Assembly (NCBI RefSeq): GCF_900447535.1
Contig: NZ_UFXX01000001.1
Span: 1,860,001 to 1,924,000 of the forward strand
Reading direction: 5' to 3'
DNA length: 64,000 nucleotides
Source: Dermacoccus nishinomiyaensis
Lineage (GTDB): Bacteria; Actinomycetota; Actinomycetes; Actinomycetales; Dermatophilaceae
The position numbers and the translations under genes are program-made. Numbering within the stretch: position 1 is the stretch's first letter; the number at the start of each line of letters is the position of its first letter. This document shows, piece after piece, positions 9,090 through 17,367 of this stretch. A model generated the notes under the pieces. It was given only the letters and a program-made list of their open reading frames with translations, did no database searches and had not been told where the DNA came from.

Positions 9090-9979
9090 CGACGCATCCC
9101 GTCTCGATGCCGATGACGGACGAGCTGCGCGCCCTCGTCGCGGCCTACGCGGACGCCGCGCCGCCCCGGCCCTCAGGCGGGGACGCCATCGTCGCGTGCG
9201 ACCTCGACCGGACGCTCGTCTACTCCGCGAAGGCGCTCGCACTCGCCGGCGCTGACGCCGACGCACCCGTCCTGCTCGTGGCGGAGGTGTACGACAAGCT
9301 GCCGTTGTCGTATCTGACGGTCGACGCCGTCGCGCTCGTGCAGGAGATGCATCGCGTGGCGACGTTCGTGCCGTCGACGACGCGGACGCGTGCGCAGTAC
9401 GAGCGCATCCGGCTGCCGATCGACCCGCAGTACGCCGTCACGACGAACGGAGGGTTCCTGCTCGTCGACGGCGTCAGCGACGAGGACTACCACCGTGCCG
9501 TCCTCGACGAGCTCGACGGCTCGTGCGCGCCTCTCGCCGAGATCCGCGAGCACCTCGAGGCGATCGCCGATCCGGGGTGGCTGCGCAAGCTGCGCGACGC
9601 CGAGGGCATGTTCGCCTACCTCGTCGTGGAGCGCGCCGAGTTGCCGGCGTCGGTGGTGCGCGACCTGACGGGGTGGGCGGGTGAGCGCGGCTGGGAGGTG
9701 TCGCTGCAGGGCCGCAAGCTGTACGTCGTGCCGCGGCCGCTGCGCAAGTCGCGAGGCCTGGCGGAGGTGCGGCGTCGCACGGGTTCGACGTTCACGGCCG
9801 CGGCGGGCGATTCGCTGCTCGACACGGACCTGTTGACGTCCGTCGACGCCCCCGTCCGTCCGCGCCACGGGGAGCTCGACGATCTCGACTGGACGTGCCC
9901 GGGCCTGCAGGTGACGACGGCGTCCGGCGTCCTCGGTGGCCGCGAGGTATGTGCGCGGCTGCTCGCGGCGGTGCGGTGA
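9086..9979 (+). CDS. HAD-superfamily phosphatase of the Ter biosynthetic module
   Basis: A 297-residue HAD hydrolase whose ATG overlaps the stop of the PRTase fusion (ATGA). HAD motif I is CDLDRTLVYS around residue 35, with the nucleophile Asp and the acid/base Asp two residues on. The late motif AAGDSLLDTDLL near residue 245 supplies the magnesium-binding acids. The intervening cap includes TTNGGFLLVDG. HAD enzymes of this type accompany Ter PRTases and are predicted to dephosphorylate the nucleotide-like product. It is the last gene of the operon; a 118-base gap follows. Confidence 0.87.
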   Translation: MTTHPVSMPMTDELRALVAAYADAAPPRPSGGDAIVACDLDRTLVYSAKALALAGADADAPVLLVAEVYDKLPLSYLTVDAVALVQEMHRVATFVPSTTRTRAQYERIRLPIDPQYAVTTNGGFLLVDGVSDEDYHRAVLDELDGSCAPLAEIREHLEAIADPGWLRKLRDAEGMFAYLVVERAELPASVVRDLTGWAGERGWEVSLQGRKLYVVPRPLRKSRGLAEVRRRTGSTFTAAAGDSLLDTDLLTSVDAPVRPRHGELDDLDWTCPGLQVTTASGVLGGREVCARLLAAVR

Positions 9980-10097
9980 CGCGCGCTCGTTTCGCAGGGC
10001 CCACCCGGCCAGTCTCGTCGCCGGTCTCGTGCCTGGCGCGGGAAACTGCTCGATCGGCAACGGCGCCCGATGCCTGTTGCGCTGACATGATCGACGC

Positions 10098-10781
10098 ATG
10101 CTGCTGCCCGTGACCGGTGTCACGCTCTTCCTCCTCGGTGCGTTGACGCTCGGTGCGCGCGAGGTCGTCGCCGCAGGCCATCGTCAGGGCGTCACCTACC
10201 GCGCGCCGGCGCTCGCACGCCTCGACATCGTGTGGCTGGCAGCGTCGACGCTCGCCGTCGTGCTCATGGGTGCGGCGATGCAGGTGTGGTGGGGTACGCG
10301 GCCCGGCCTCGTGCTGACGCTCGTACTCGTCGCGCCCACCCTCGTCAGGCTCGCCGTCATCGATCTAGACGTCCATCGCTTGCCCAACGCGCTGACGTTG
10401 CGCGCGGCGGGCGTCGTCGCGGGCGGTCTCGTGCTGGCGGGTCTTGTCGACGCACACCGCTCCGGCACGACGGTCTTCGACGCTGACGCCGCCCACCGCG
10501 CCATCGCTGGTGCCGTCGCGCTGGGCGTGTGCTACCTCGCTCTCGCGTTGCTCGGCGGCGGCTCCGGCATGGGGCTCGGCGACGTGAAACTTGCCCCGAC
10601 GCTCGGCGCGCTGCTCGCCTGGGCAGGGTGGGACGTGTGGCTCACCGGCACGGTCGCCGCCTTCCTGCTCGGCGGCGCATGGGGCGTCGTCCTGCTCGCG
10701 CGCGGCAGGGGCCGTCAGGCGCGCATGCCGTTCGGCCCGTTCATGATCGCCGGCGCCCTCGCCGCCCTCGCGCTGGCCTGA
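10098..10781 (+). CDS. Prepilin peptidase, family A24 (type IV leader peptidase)
   Basis: This 227-residue polytopic membrane protein has both aspartate motifs of A24 peptidases: VIDLDVHRLPNALT and GSGMGLGDVKLAPTLG (GxGD). The C-terminal MPFGPFMIAGALAALAL is also typical. It would cleave leader peptides from pilin-like precursors at the cytoplasmic face. The N-terminal methylase domain of bifunctional PilD is absent, as in most Actinobacteria. It stands alone: no pilin or Tad genes are in the window, so its substrates are encoded elsewhere. Confidence 0.85.
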   Translation: MLLPVTGVTLFLLGALTLGAREVVAAGHRQGVTYRAPALARLDIVWLAASTLAVVLMGAAMQVWWGTRPGLVLTLVLVAPTLVRLAVIDLDVHRLPNALTLRAAGVVAGGLVLAGLVDAHRSGTTVFDADAAHRAIAGAVALGVCYLALALLGGGSGMGLGDVKLAPTLGALLAWAGWDVWLTGTVAAFLLGGAWGVVLLARGRGRQARMPFGPFMIAGALAALALA

Positions 10782-11102
10782 CGCGCCCTCACGGACGGCG
10801 AAGGGTCGCGCGGAAGGCTCACGCCAGGGCGTCCGTCCGGCCCGGGGACCTACTCCGGTCAGTCGGCGTGGCGCGCAGATCCTCCGGCGTGGCGCTGTGC
10901 CGACGGGTGGTGCTGACCTCCTCGTCGTCCACACCGTTCCGAAGAAGTTTGCCGCGTTTCGATATCTCGACTCGATACATCTGTTAGGAATGTCTCTGAG
11001 CGTTCACCCGCTCGTCATTTCCGTGTGGCGCGTCCGTTTGAAAAACTGGGCATTCGTGTCGCGCGGTGCGGCGCAGACTGTTTCGAGGCGAAGGAGAGTG
11101 GC
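10782..11102. other. Intergenic region upstream of the PadR gene
   Basis: No supportable gene is seen in these 321 bases. The second half is less GC-rich and should carry the PadR-ino1 promoter. A near-palindrome TCGATATCTCGA (10959-10970) is a plausible operator for the PadR protein, which typically represses its own promoter. This is a suggestion only. Confidence 0.4.
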
Positions 11103-11672
11103 ATGTCACGTCGTGGCACGGTGCTCGAGTTCGCCGTCCTCGGTCTGCTGCATGAGGCGCCCTTGCACGGGTACGAGTTGCGCAAGCGGCTCACCGGTGT
11201 GCTCGGTGCGTTTCGTGTCGTGAGCTACGGGTCGCTGTATCCGTGTCTCGCGAAGCTGTCCCGCAAGGGCCTCATCTCCGAGAGCGCGTCGTTCGCTCCC
11301 GGCGGTCGGCGCCCTCGCATCACGTACGAGATCACCGACGAGGGTCGGGATCATTTCGCGGATCAGTTGTCGCGCTCCGGCCCGGCATCGTGGGACGACG
11401 AGAACTTCGACGTGCACTTCGCCTTCTTCTCGCGCGCGAGCGCAGAGGTGCGCCTGCGCATCCTCGAGGGGCGACGTCTGCGGTTGCAGGAGCGTCTCGA
11501 GCGCTCCCGCGAGCAGGCGATGGACAGCCGCAGCACACGCGATTCGTACATTGCGGAGCTGTTCCGTCATGACATCGAGTCGACGGAGCGTGAGGTGCGT
11601 TGGGTGAACGAACTCATCGAGATCGAGCGGAAGGCTGTTGCCGATCCGCGCCCCCTCGCCTCCGAGACCTGA
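11103..11672 (+). CDS. PadR-family transcriptional regulator
   Basis: A 189-residue PadR protein with the N-terminal winged helix ([24 protein letters not shown] to [13 protein letters not shown], then the wing [17 protein letters not shown]) and a helical C-terminal dimerisation region (about 110-185). AAGGAG precedes the ATG. It sits 64 bases upstream of the inositol-phosphate synthase gene in the same direction. The same PadR-ino1 pairing is conserved in mycobacteria (Rv0047c-Rv0046c), so it probably regulates inositol synthesis; the effector is unknown. Confidence 0.92.
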   Translation: MSRRGTVLEFAVLGLLHEAPLHGYELRKRLTGVLGAFRVVSYGSLYPCLAKLSRKGLISESASFAPGGRRPRITYEITDEGRDHFADQLSRSGPASWDDENFDVHFAFFSRASAEVRLRILEGRRLRLQERLERSREQAMDSRSTRDSYIAELFRHDIESTEREVRWVNELIEIERKAVADPRPLASET

Positions 11673-11736
11673 CGATTCGGGCGGCGCTCGCGTCGTCCGT
11701 CAGGATCGAAGGCTCGTCCACAACGGAGTGAGTTCC

Positions 11737-12828
11737 ATGGGAAATATTCGCGTCGCCATCGTCGGCGTCGGCAACTGCGCGAGTTCGCTCGTGCAGGGTG
11801 TCGAGTACTACAAGAACGCGTCCGCTGACGCACACGTGCCGGGTCTCATGCACGTCACGTTCGGCGACTACCACGTCGGTGACGTCGAGTTCGTCGCGGC
11901 GTTCGACGTCGACGCGAAGAAGGTCGGGTTCGACCTGTCGGAGGCGATCAACAACTCCGAGAACAACACGATCAAGATCGCGGACGTGCCGCCGACGGGC
12001 GTCATCGTGCAGCGCGGGCACACCCTCGATGGTGTCGGCAAGTACTACGCCATGACGATCGACGAGTCGGACGCGGAGCCCGTCGACGTCGTGCAGGCGC
12101 TCAAGGACGCGCAGGTCGACGTCCTCGTCAGCTACCTGCCCGTCGGTTCGGAGGGCGCCGACAAGTTCTACGCTCAGTGCGCGATCGACGCGGGTGTAGC
12201 GTTCGTCAACGCGCTGCCCGTCTTCATCGCGTCCGACCCGGAGTGGGCGAAGAAGTTCGAGGACGCGGGCGTGCCGATCATCGGTGACGACATCAAGAGC
12301 CAGGTCGGTGCGACGATCACGCACCGCGTCATGGCGAAGCTGTTCGAGGACCGCGGTGTCGCGCTGGACCGCACGTACCAGCTCAACGTCGGCGGCAACA
12401 TGGACTTCAAGAACATGCTCGAGCGTGAGCGCCTCGAGTCGAAGAAGGTGTCGAAGACGCAGGCCGTGACGTCGAACCTCTCCGGTTCGCTCGCCGGCAA
12501 GATCGACGACAAGAACGTGCACATCGGCCCGTCCGACTATGTCGCGTGGCTCGACGACCGCAAGTGGGCGTATGTGCGCCTCGAGGGCCGGGCGTTCGGT
12601 GACGTGCCGCTCAACCTGGAGTACAAGCTCGAGGTGTGGGACTCGCCGAACTCGGCCGGCATCATCATCGACGCCATCCGCGCCGCGAAGATCGCCAAGG
12701 ACCGTGGCGTCGGCGGCCCGCTGCTGTCGGCGTCGAGCTACCTCATGAAGAGCCCGCCCGAGCAGCGCGAGGACACCGTGGGCCGCGAGATGTTGGAGGC
12801 CTTCATCCGCGGTGATGAAGAGCGCTGA
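11737..12828 (+). CDS. ino1: Inositol-3-phosphate synthase
   Basis: This 363-residue enzyme converts glucose 6-phosphate to inositol 3-phosphate with NAD, the first step towards mycothiol, phosphatidylinositol and lipoglycans in Actinobacteria. The N-terminal Rossmann motif is [16 protein letters not shown]. Further conserved blocks are [40 protein letters not shown] and [23 protein letters not shown], all at expected positions, and the length matches the short bacterial form. ATG 11737 is preferred, with an ACGGAG site upstream; GTG 11728 is an alternative. It is downstream of and probably cotranscribed with padR. Confidence 0.96.
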   Translation: MGNIRVAIVGVGNCASSLVQGVEYYKNASADAHVPGLMHVTFGDYHVGDVEFVAAFDVDAKKVGFDLSEAINNSENNTIKIADVPPTGVIVQRGHTLDGVGKYYAMTIDESDAEPVDVVQALKDAQVDVLVSYLPVGSEGADKFYAQCAIDAGVAFVNALPVFIASDPEWAKKFEDAGVPIIGDDIKSQVGATITHRVMAKLFEDRGVALDRTYQLNVGGNMDFKNMLERERLESKKVSKTQAVTSNLSGSLAGKIDDKNVHIGPSDYVAWLDDRKWAYVRLEGRAFGDVPLNLEYKLEVWDSPNSAGIIIDAIRAAKIAKDRGVGGPLLSASSYLMKSPPEQREDTVGREMLEAFIRGDEER

Positions 12829-12962
12829 CGATCAAGCGAGCGGAGGTAGGACCGCAGCGAAGCGAGGATCCTGCCGAAGTGAGCGTTGAGGAAGCGCTCA
12901 GAAGAGGAAGAGCGCTGAGTCGGCATCGATGTCGCGCCGTCCGGCGACCTGAACGGGTTGAC

Positions 12963-13009
12963 GAGTTGAGGGCCGAAACTCTGCACTGCAGGGTTTCGGC
13001 CCTCAACTC
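12963..13009. repeat. Palindromic element R1 (hairpin)
   Basis: Arms of 23 bases (12963-12985 and 12987-13009) pair with one mismatch around a single base. The inner core AAACTCTGCA is shared with element R2 at 13017 and, more weakly, R3 at 14557, while the outer arms differ in R2. It can act as a terminator for ino1, but its sharing of a core with unrelated positions suggests a repeat family. Confidence 0.8.
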
Positions 13010-13016
13010 ATGGCTT

Positions 13017-13053
13017 GGGGTCTAAAACTCTGCATTGCGGAGTTTCAGACCCC
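13017..13053. repeat. Palindromic element R2 (hairpin)
   Basis: Arms 13017-13034 and 13036-13053 pair with two mismatches. The core TAAAACTCTGCA matches R1, but the outer arm GGGGTCT is unrelated to R1's GAGTTGAGGGCC. It lies 8 bases after R1. Confidence 0.75.
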
Positions 13054-13233
13054 ACGGGTGGGTAGTCTGCGCACGCACCCGGCCGCGCGACACCCCGCGT
13101 CGGCCGGTCGAAAGGGCCCGGCGCGTTGCTCGGCACGCTCGTCGGAACGTCGCTGGGCGTCGCGACCCTGCACGCGACGAGTTGTGCGTTCACGCGAGGG
13201 CGCAGCCGGGCCGGCGCAACGATCGGTGCGACC

Positions 13234-13815
13234 TCAACGAGACTTCATCTCGTCCTCCACCACCCACTTGTGGTTCTTCATCGTCATTCCGTCGGCCGTG
13301 TAGTCGACCATGTACACCGTCTGAGTGGTGGACGACGCGATGGTGCCCTCGGCGCCCTGCATGCCGTCCATGTGGTCAGCTGTGATGGTGACGGCTTCCC
13401 CGTCGGCGAGGTGTTTTGTGCCGGCGCTCTTCAGCTCTTGCTGCACGACCCACTTGTGGTTCTTGACCATCGCACCGCCGGTGGTGGGCTGGTAGTTCAC
13501 CGCATATGTGGCGGTGCGGTAGGCCCCGACGACGGTCGCGGGGGCATTTTTCATGCCGTCCATGTGATCGGTCGTCAGCGTGACCCTGCTGCCCACCGGG
13601 AATCTCGGGTTCTTCGCCGGGGTCATGTCCGCCGGGGCCGGGCCGCCGTCCATCTCGTGCATGTGACCATGGCCGGAGGAGGCCGACGTCGACGTGGCCG
13701 CGGCCGACGTCGGCATGCCTGAGTGCGAGGAATGGTCGCTGCCGGAGGAACATGCGGTGCCGGCGCCCAATGCCACGGCGGCGGCCGCAGTGGCGGCCAG
13801 ATTTCGACGGTTCAT
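13234..13815 (-). CDS. YdhK/DUF1541-family lipoprotein
   Basis: This 193-residue lipoprotein starts MNRRNLAATAAAAVALGAGTACSS, a signal peptide with lipobox Cys about residue 22. A Ser/His/Met-rich linker with GHGHMHEMDGG follows, which could bind metal. Two DUF1541 repeats then occur, each with VTLTTDHMDGM or VTITADHMDGM and a closing KNHKWVVQ or KNHKWVVE block. YdhK proteins are extracytoplasmic and often sit beside copper or other metal-stress genes. It is downstream of the DUF4396 gene on the same strand, behind a CsoR-like operator, so a metal-responsive role is likely but inferred. Confidence 0.88.
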   Translation of the reverse strand: MNRRNLAATAAAAVALGAGTACSSGSDHSSHSGMPTSAAATSTSASSGHGHMHEMDGGPAPADMTPAKNPRFPVGSRVTLTTDHMDGMKNAPATVVGAYRTATYAVNYQPTTGGAMVKNHKWVVQQELKSAGTKHLADGEAVTITADHMDGMQGAEGTIASSTTQTVYMVDYTADGMTMKNHKWVVEDEMKSR

Positions 13816-13895
13816 GAGGTGCGGCCTTTCGCTTCGGGGGCGTGTTCGACGAACATAGCGGACGTCCCTCTGAGTTCTGTCAGAGCGGCGTGGGT

Positions 13896-14450
13896 TCACA
13901 GCAGTGTGCCGAGCGATGCCACGGCGCCGCCGAGGAGGAACGCGGTGATGGCGTACGCCAGGGGCTTGTTGTCCATCGCTGCACCGCTGGCGTGGTGAGT
14001 GATCGCGTGCCCTCTGCCCTGGCGCAGCAAGTGCTTGTTCACCGGGTAGGCGGCGACGTAGGCCGCGACGAGAGCCACCGCCATCGAGACCCAGAACAGC
14101 AGGTCCATCAACCGTGCGTCCATCGCACCCGGTACGAGCCACATGACGAGGTTGTCGACGAGCTCCATCGTGGCGATCGAGACGGTGTCCGCTGCGAGGA
14201 CGAGCAGGAGCGCCTGCTTGGCGGGGATGCCTGAGCGCAGCAGCGGTGTCGCTGACAGCGTGTACCCGAAGACGAACGCGAGGGCTATCGCGACGGCCGT
14301 GCTGAGGCCGTTGCCCCATCCCAGGGCCGTTGCGGCGATGAGCCCGACGATCTCGCCGATGGCGCATCCGGTGAGGCAGTGCAGCGTGGCCGACGCAGCC
14401 ATCGACGACATGTCATGACCTGAGCCGTGATGGTGTTCGTGTTCGCTCAT
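13896..14450 (-). CDS. DUF4396 membrane protein
   Basis: A 184-residue protein starting MSEHEHHHGSGHDM, a His-rich cytosolic or metal-binding tail, followed by about five membrane segments: the HCLTGCAIGEIVGLI helix, ALAFVFGYTLSATPL, ELVDNLVMWLVPG, VSMAVALVAAYVAA and a C-terminal AYAITAFLLGG. HCLTGCAIGE and EL.DN..M are hallmarks of DUF4396. The start is chosen over an upstream extension because of the His-rich start and the operator lying just upstream. It probably heads a two-gene operon with the YdhK gene. DUF4396 genes often accompany copper handling genes; transport itself is unproven. Confidence 0.87.
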   Translation of the reverse strand: MSEHEHHHGSGHDMSSMAASATLHCLTGCAIGEIVGLIAATALGWGNGLSTAVAIALAFVFGYTLSATPLLRSGIPAKQALLLVLAADTVSIATMELVDNLVMWLVPGAMDARLMDLLFWVSMAVALVAAYVAAYPVNKHLLRQGRGHAITHHASGAAMDNKPLAYAITAFLLGGAVASLGTLL

Positions 14451-14466
14451 GTCAGCCGCAACGCCG

Positions 14467-14483
14467 ATACCCCTAGGGGGTAT
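14467..14483. promoter_or_regulatory. CsoR/RcnR-type operator-like palindrome
   Basis: A perfect dyad ATACCCC-TAG-GGGGTAT lies 16 bases upstream of the DUF4396 start. Operators of the CsoR family (copper and related sensors) have this G/C tract flanked by TA pattern. The position fits repression of the DUF4396-ydhK operon. No csoR gene is in the window. Confidence 0.7.
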
Positions 14484-14556
14484 TCCATGACTGCTGGGAG
14501 GTTTCACTGCACCTACTGGACGGAGAGCGTCCGTCGTCGACCTCGTCGCTGTCGTC

Positions 14557-14603
14557 GAGTTGAGGCCCGAATTCCTGCATGGCAGAGTTTCGGCCCTCAA
14601 CTC
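14557..14603. repeat. Palindromic element R3 (hairpin)
   Basis: The outer arms GAGTTGAGG and CCTCAACTC are those of R1 and the 3' half AGAGTTTCGGCCCTCAACTC is nearly the same as in R1, while the 5' half has diverged (CGAATTCCTGCA). It lies immediately before the point where the Doc-like gene loses its homology. Confidence 0.75.
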
Positions 14604-14622
14604 ACGGCTCGAGGCGCCCTGA

Positions 14623-14955
14623 CCGGCGGTCGGCGCGGCGCGCCAGCAGGACTGGGGTCTGCTGGAATCGGCCCTGGCTCGGCCGCAAGCGGTGGTCTTC
14701 GGGGAGGATGTCTACCCGGGGATCCTGATGAAGGCAGCCGCACTCGTCCATTCCCTGGCCAAGAATCGCGCGTTGGTCGACGGCAACAAGCGGACGGCGC
14801 TCGGTGCGCTCTGGCTGTTCCTCGCCCTCAACGGGACTCATCTCGTCGGCAGCGATGACGAACGATATGAATTCATGGTCGACGTCGCTGCCGGGAGTCT
14901 CGACGACGTCGGCGTGATCGCCGAACGCCTTCGTGACCTCACGGAACCCATGTGA
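14623..14955 (+). pseudogene. 5'-truncated Doc/Fic-family toxin (death-on-curing)
   Basis: The open frame from 14623 encodes the body of a Doc toxin: GLLESALARPQAVVFGED, then VHSLAKNRALVDGNKRTALGALW, the Fic-like HxxxxNKRT active-site loop. The usual first 25-30 residues (the MxLT.ED...H region) are missing; a stop codon precedes 14623 and the R3 palindrome lies where they should be. A GTG at 14692 could start an 87-residue fragment. No Phd-like antitoxin precedes it. Doc phosphorylates EF-Tu in its active form, but this copy looks dead. Confidence 0.75.
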
Positions 14956-15013
14956 GACGGCGCTCGCCGACGTGACAATGCTTCTCACTCCGCGTCGGCG
15001 TAGCGTCAGCATC

Positions 15014-16063
15014 ATGACTACGACTGTTGCCTGCTACCAGGCCATTGCCGCCGACAAGCCCCTCGAGCCCGGCACCGTCGAGCGCCGCGACCTGCGCCCC
15101 GACGACATCCGCATCGAGATCGAGTACGCCGGAATCTGCCACTCCGACATCCACACCGTCCGCGGCGAGTGGGGCCCGGTGAATTACCCCATGGTGACCG
15201 GCCACGAGATCGTCGGCCGCGTCGCCGAGATCGGTTCCGACGTCACCGAGTTCAAGGTCGGCGACCGTGCCGGTGTCGGTTGCCTCGTCGACTCGTGCCG
15301 TGAGTGCGAATGGTGCAAGAAGGGCGAGGAGAACAACTGCCCGAACGCCGTCGGTACCTACAACGGCATCGACCGTCACGACGGGCGCCCGACCGCCGGT
15401 GGTTACTCGCAGGCCATCGTCGTCTCCGAAGCGTTCGCCCTCCACATCCCCGAGAACCTCGACGCCGCCGCCGTCACGCCACTGCTGTGCGCCGGCATCA
15501 CCACCTACTCGCCGCTGCGCACCTGGGGCGTCACCGAAGGCTCCAAGGTCGCCGTCGTCGGCATGGGCGGTCTCGGCCACGTGGCCGTCAAGCTGGCCAA
15601 GGCAATGGGCGCCGAGGTGACCGTCATCAGCCAGACGCGCTCCAAGGAAGAGGACGGCCGCAAGTACGGCGCCACCGAATGGATCGCGACGAAGGAGAAC
15701 CCCGACGCGCTCAAGGAGCACAAGGGCCAGTTCGACGTCATCATCAACACCGTCTCCGCCCACATCGACGTGCGCGCCTACATGGCGACACTGCGCCCCC
15801 ACGGCGCGATGGTGCTGCTCGGCCTGCCGACCGAAGCCCTCGAAGTCAACGCTGGCAACCTCATCGGCGGCCGCAAGTCCCTCACCGGCTCCAACATCGG
15901 CGGCATCCGCGAGACGCAGGAAATGCTCGACTTCTGCGCCGAACACGGCGTCACTGCCGAGATCGAACTCATCAACGCCGACCAGATCAACGAAGCCTAC
16001 GACCGCGTCGTGAACTCCGACGTCCGCTACCGCTTCGTCATCGACGCCAAGACGTTCGCCTGA
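15014..16063 (+). CDS. Zinc-dependent alcohol dehydrogenase, NAD(P)-dependent (cinnamyl/YahK type)
   Basis: A 349-residue medium-chain dehydrogenase. Catalytic zinc ligands are in AGICHSDIHTVRGEWG and GHEIVG; the structural zinc Cys cluster is CRECEWCKKGEENNC; the cofactor loop is VAVVGMGGLGHVAVKLAKAMG. The GGY and CAGITTYSPL blocks place it with the CAD/YahK aldehyde reductases, which mostly reduce aldehydes with NADPH. The ATG at 15014 begins MTTTVACYQA, a standard N-terminus. It seems to be transcribed alone, and the physiological substrate is unknown. Confidence 0.93.
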   Translation: MTTTVACYQAIAADKPLEPGTVERRDLRPDDIRIEIEYAGICHSDIHTVRGEWGPVNYPMVTGHEIVGRVAEIGSDVTEFKVGDRAGVGCLVDSCRECEWCKKGEENNCPNAVGTYNGIDRHDGRPTAGGYSQAIVVSEAFALHIPENLDAAAVTPLLCAGITTYSPLRTWGVTEGSKVAVVGMGGLGHVAVKLAKAMGAEVTVISQTRSKEEDGRKYGATEWIATKENPDALKEHKGQFDVIINTVSAHIDVRAYMATLRPHGAMVLLGLPTEALEVNAGNLIGGRKSLTGSNIGGIRETQEMLDFCAEHGVTAEIELINADQINEAYDRVVNSDVRYRFVIDAKTFA

Positions 16064-16368
16064 TCCCTCGGCCCGTCTTCCGGGTGGCGCGGATCCTGAG
16101 CTCGCAAGCTCGCCCAGGATCGCCGCGCCGCCTCGGTGCGACAGGCCTTCGGGCGGAACGACGAGAGCCGCCTCGACCGCACACCTCGCAGGCTCGGTGT
16201 TCGGCCGGGGCGGCTCTCGTCATCACGAGTCCGCGTCGCGGGTGGTCGGGGCTGCGGGTCTCTGAGCCTGGAGATGGAGCGTTGCGGGGTTGGACGTCGG
16301 CGCTGCGTCACCCCTTGTCCCTCACTGGGTGAGCGCCTCGGTGCGCATCACTCGGCTCACACGCCTGC
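16064..16368. other. Intergenic region between convergent genes
   Basis: No gene is seen in these 305 bases. Several dyads lie here, including complementary ACGAGAGCCGCC (16161-16172) and GGCGGCTCTCGT (16209-16220) with a 36-base loop, and GGATCCTGAGC paired with GCCCAGGATC near 16095. They may terminate both flanking genes. Confidence 0.5.
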
Positions 16369-17367
16369 TCAATCTCCGACGCGGCCCAACCGTTGCAGGC
16401 GGCCGCGAAGAGAATCGCGACGTTCCTCGTTCGCCGGCAGTTCGACGAAACGCTCGCGGTAACGCGCGAGGAGGTCGTCCTCGAGCCGGCGCACGGCACC
16501 GGGCTGGTGACGGTAGCCCATCGAACGTGAGATGCGTTCCGAGTCGACGGATTTCAGCTCGTCAGCCAGCATCGGGATCGACGTCACCTCGAGCTCCGTC
16601 AACCAGTTCGCGGCCTCGACGTACGCCTCCGGCCGGGCGAAGCCCGATGTCTCATACCGTCCCGCGAGGAACGACGCGAGCTCGCGGGCGTCGACGCGCA
16701 ACCCGTCCTCGAACCGGCCCTCACCCTGCTGCGAGAGGCCACTCGACAACGTGTCGCGAATGACGGAGAACTCACGGTCGGCGAGCTCGATGAGCCCCGC
16801 CGCCAACGTGAAACGACGATCCAGCTCATGCGCGAACTCCGCCGGCACGTCACCCTTGTACCGCGCGTCGTGCTCGAACTCCGCCCACGCGTGCTGCAGC
16901 ACTGTGCGCAACTGCACCGACATGCACTGCGCCGCGTCGTACGCCGTCGCGGACGGATCGTTCGAGATCAGCATGTGACGACTCGCGTAGCCGAACCGTC
17001 CCTCGCTCGCCGTCTCACGACCCATGTCGCGATCCTCGAGCACCGTGAAGTTCTCCGCGAGCAACTGTGCGACGGGCTCGATGTCGCTGTGCACGTACGT
17101 GATGATGCGGACGCCGACCTGATCGGTGATGTCGAGCGCCGGATCGAAATCGGTGTGCCCCAACTCGCTCGCACGTCGAGCGACCTTGTCCGAGAACGAT
17201 GCCGGCGACTTCGCGCGCCCCGTGATCGACAGATAGTTGATGCCGGCGTCGTCGATGATCGAACGCACCTTGCGCACCATGTCGTCCGTACGCCGCCGCG
17301 TGCGGGGATAGCGGGAGGTGTACGTCGCCATCGCGCGTTCCAGAGACCGTCGGCTCATGAAGAGCAT
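16369..17367 (-). CDS. RelA/SpoT-domain alarmone synthetase, single-domain type with C-terminal extension
   Basis: This 332-residue protein has the (p)ppGpp synthetase fold without a hydrolase domain. Key blocks are GRAKSPASFSDK (the R-x-K...S...K triphosphate-binding helix), DITDQVGVRIITYV, GRFGYASRHMLI (equivalent to the GYRS.H substrate loop) and QLRTVLQHAWAEFEHDARYK, which is highly conserved in active synthetases. It likely transfers pyrophosphate from ATP to GDP or GTP. The C-terminal 130 residues are helical and unassigned. The start could be 17367 or 17358; neither has a strong ribosome site. It is monocistronic and divergent from ponA. Confidence 0.85.
   Translation of the reverse strand: MLFMSRRSLERAMATYTSRYPRTRRRTDDMVRKVRSIIDDAGINYLSITGRAKSPASFSDKVARRASELGHTDFDPALDITDQVGVRIITYVHSDIEPVAQLLAENFTVLEDRDMGRETASEGRFGYASRHMLISNDPSATAYDAAQCMSVQLRTVLQHAWAEFEHDARYKGDVPAEFAHELDRRFTLAAGLIELADREFSVIRDTLSSGLSQQGEGRFEDGLRVDARELASFLAGRYETSGFARPEAYVEAANWLTELEVTSIPMLADELKSVDSERISRSMGYRHQPGAVRRLEDDLLARYRERFVELPANEERRDSLRGRLQRLGRVGD

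Larger units (their letters stand above)
12829..13233. other. Intergenic region with two palindromic repeat elements
   Basis: There is no supportable gene. The first 110 bases hold short GAGCG/GCGCT-rich repeats. Two palindromes follow at 12963-13009 and 13017-13053, described separately. The last 180 bases show nothing I can name and lie beyond the 3' end of the minus-strand lipoprotein gene. Confidence 0.6.

Noticed and set aside
14427-14858. A 143-codon frame covering R3 and the Doc remnant
   Set aside because: It is in a different frame from the Doc homology and has no recognisable content.
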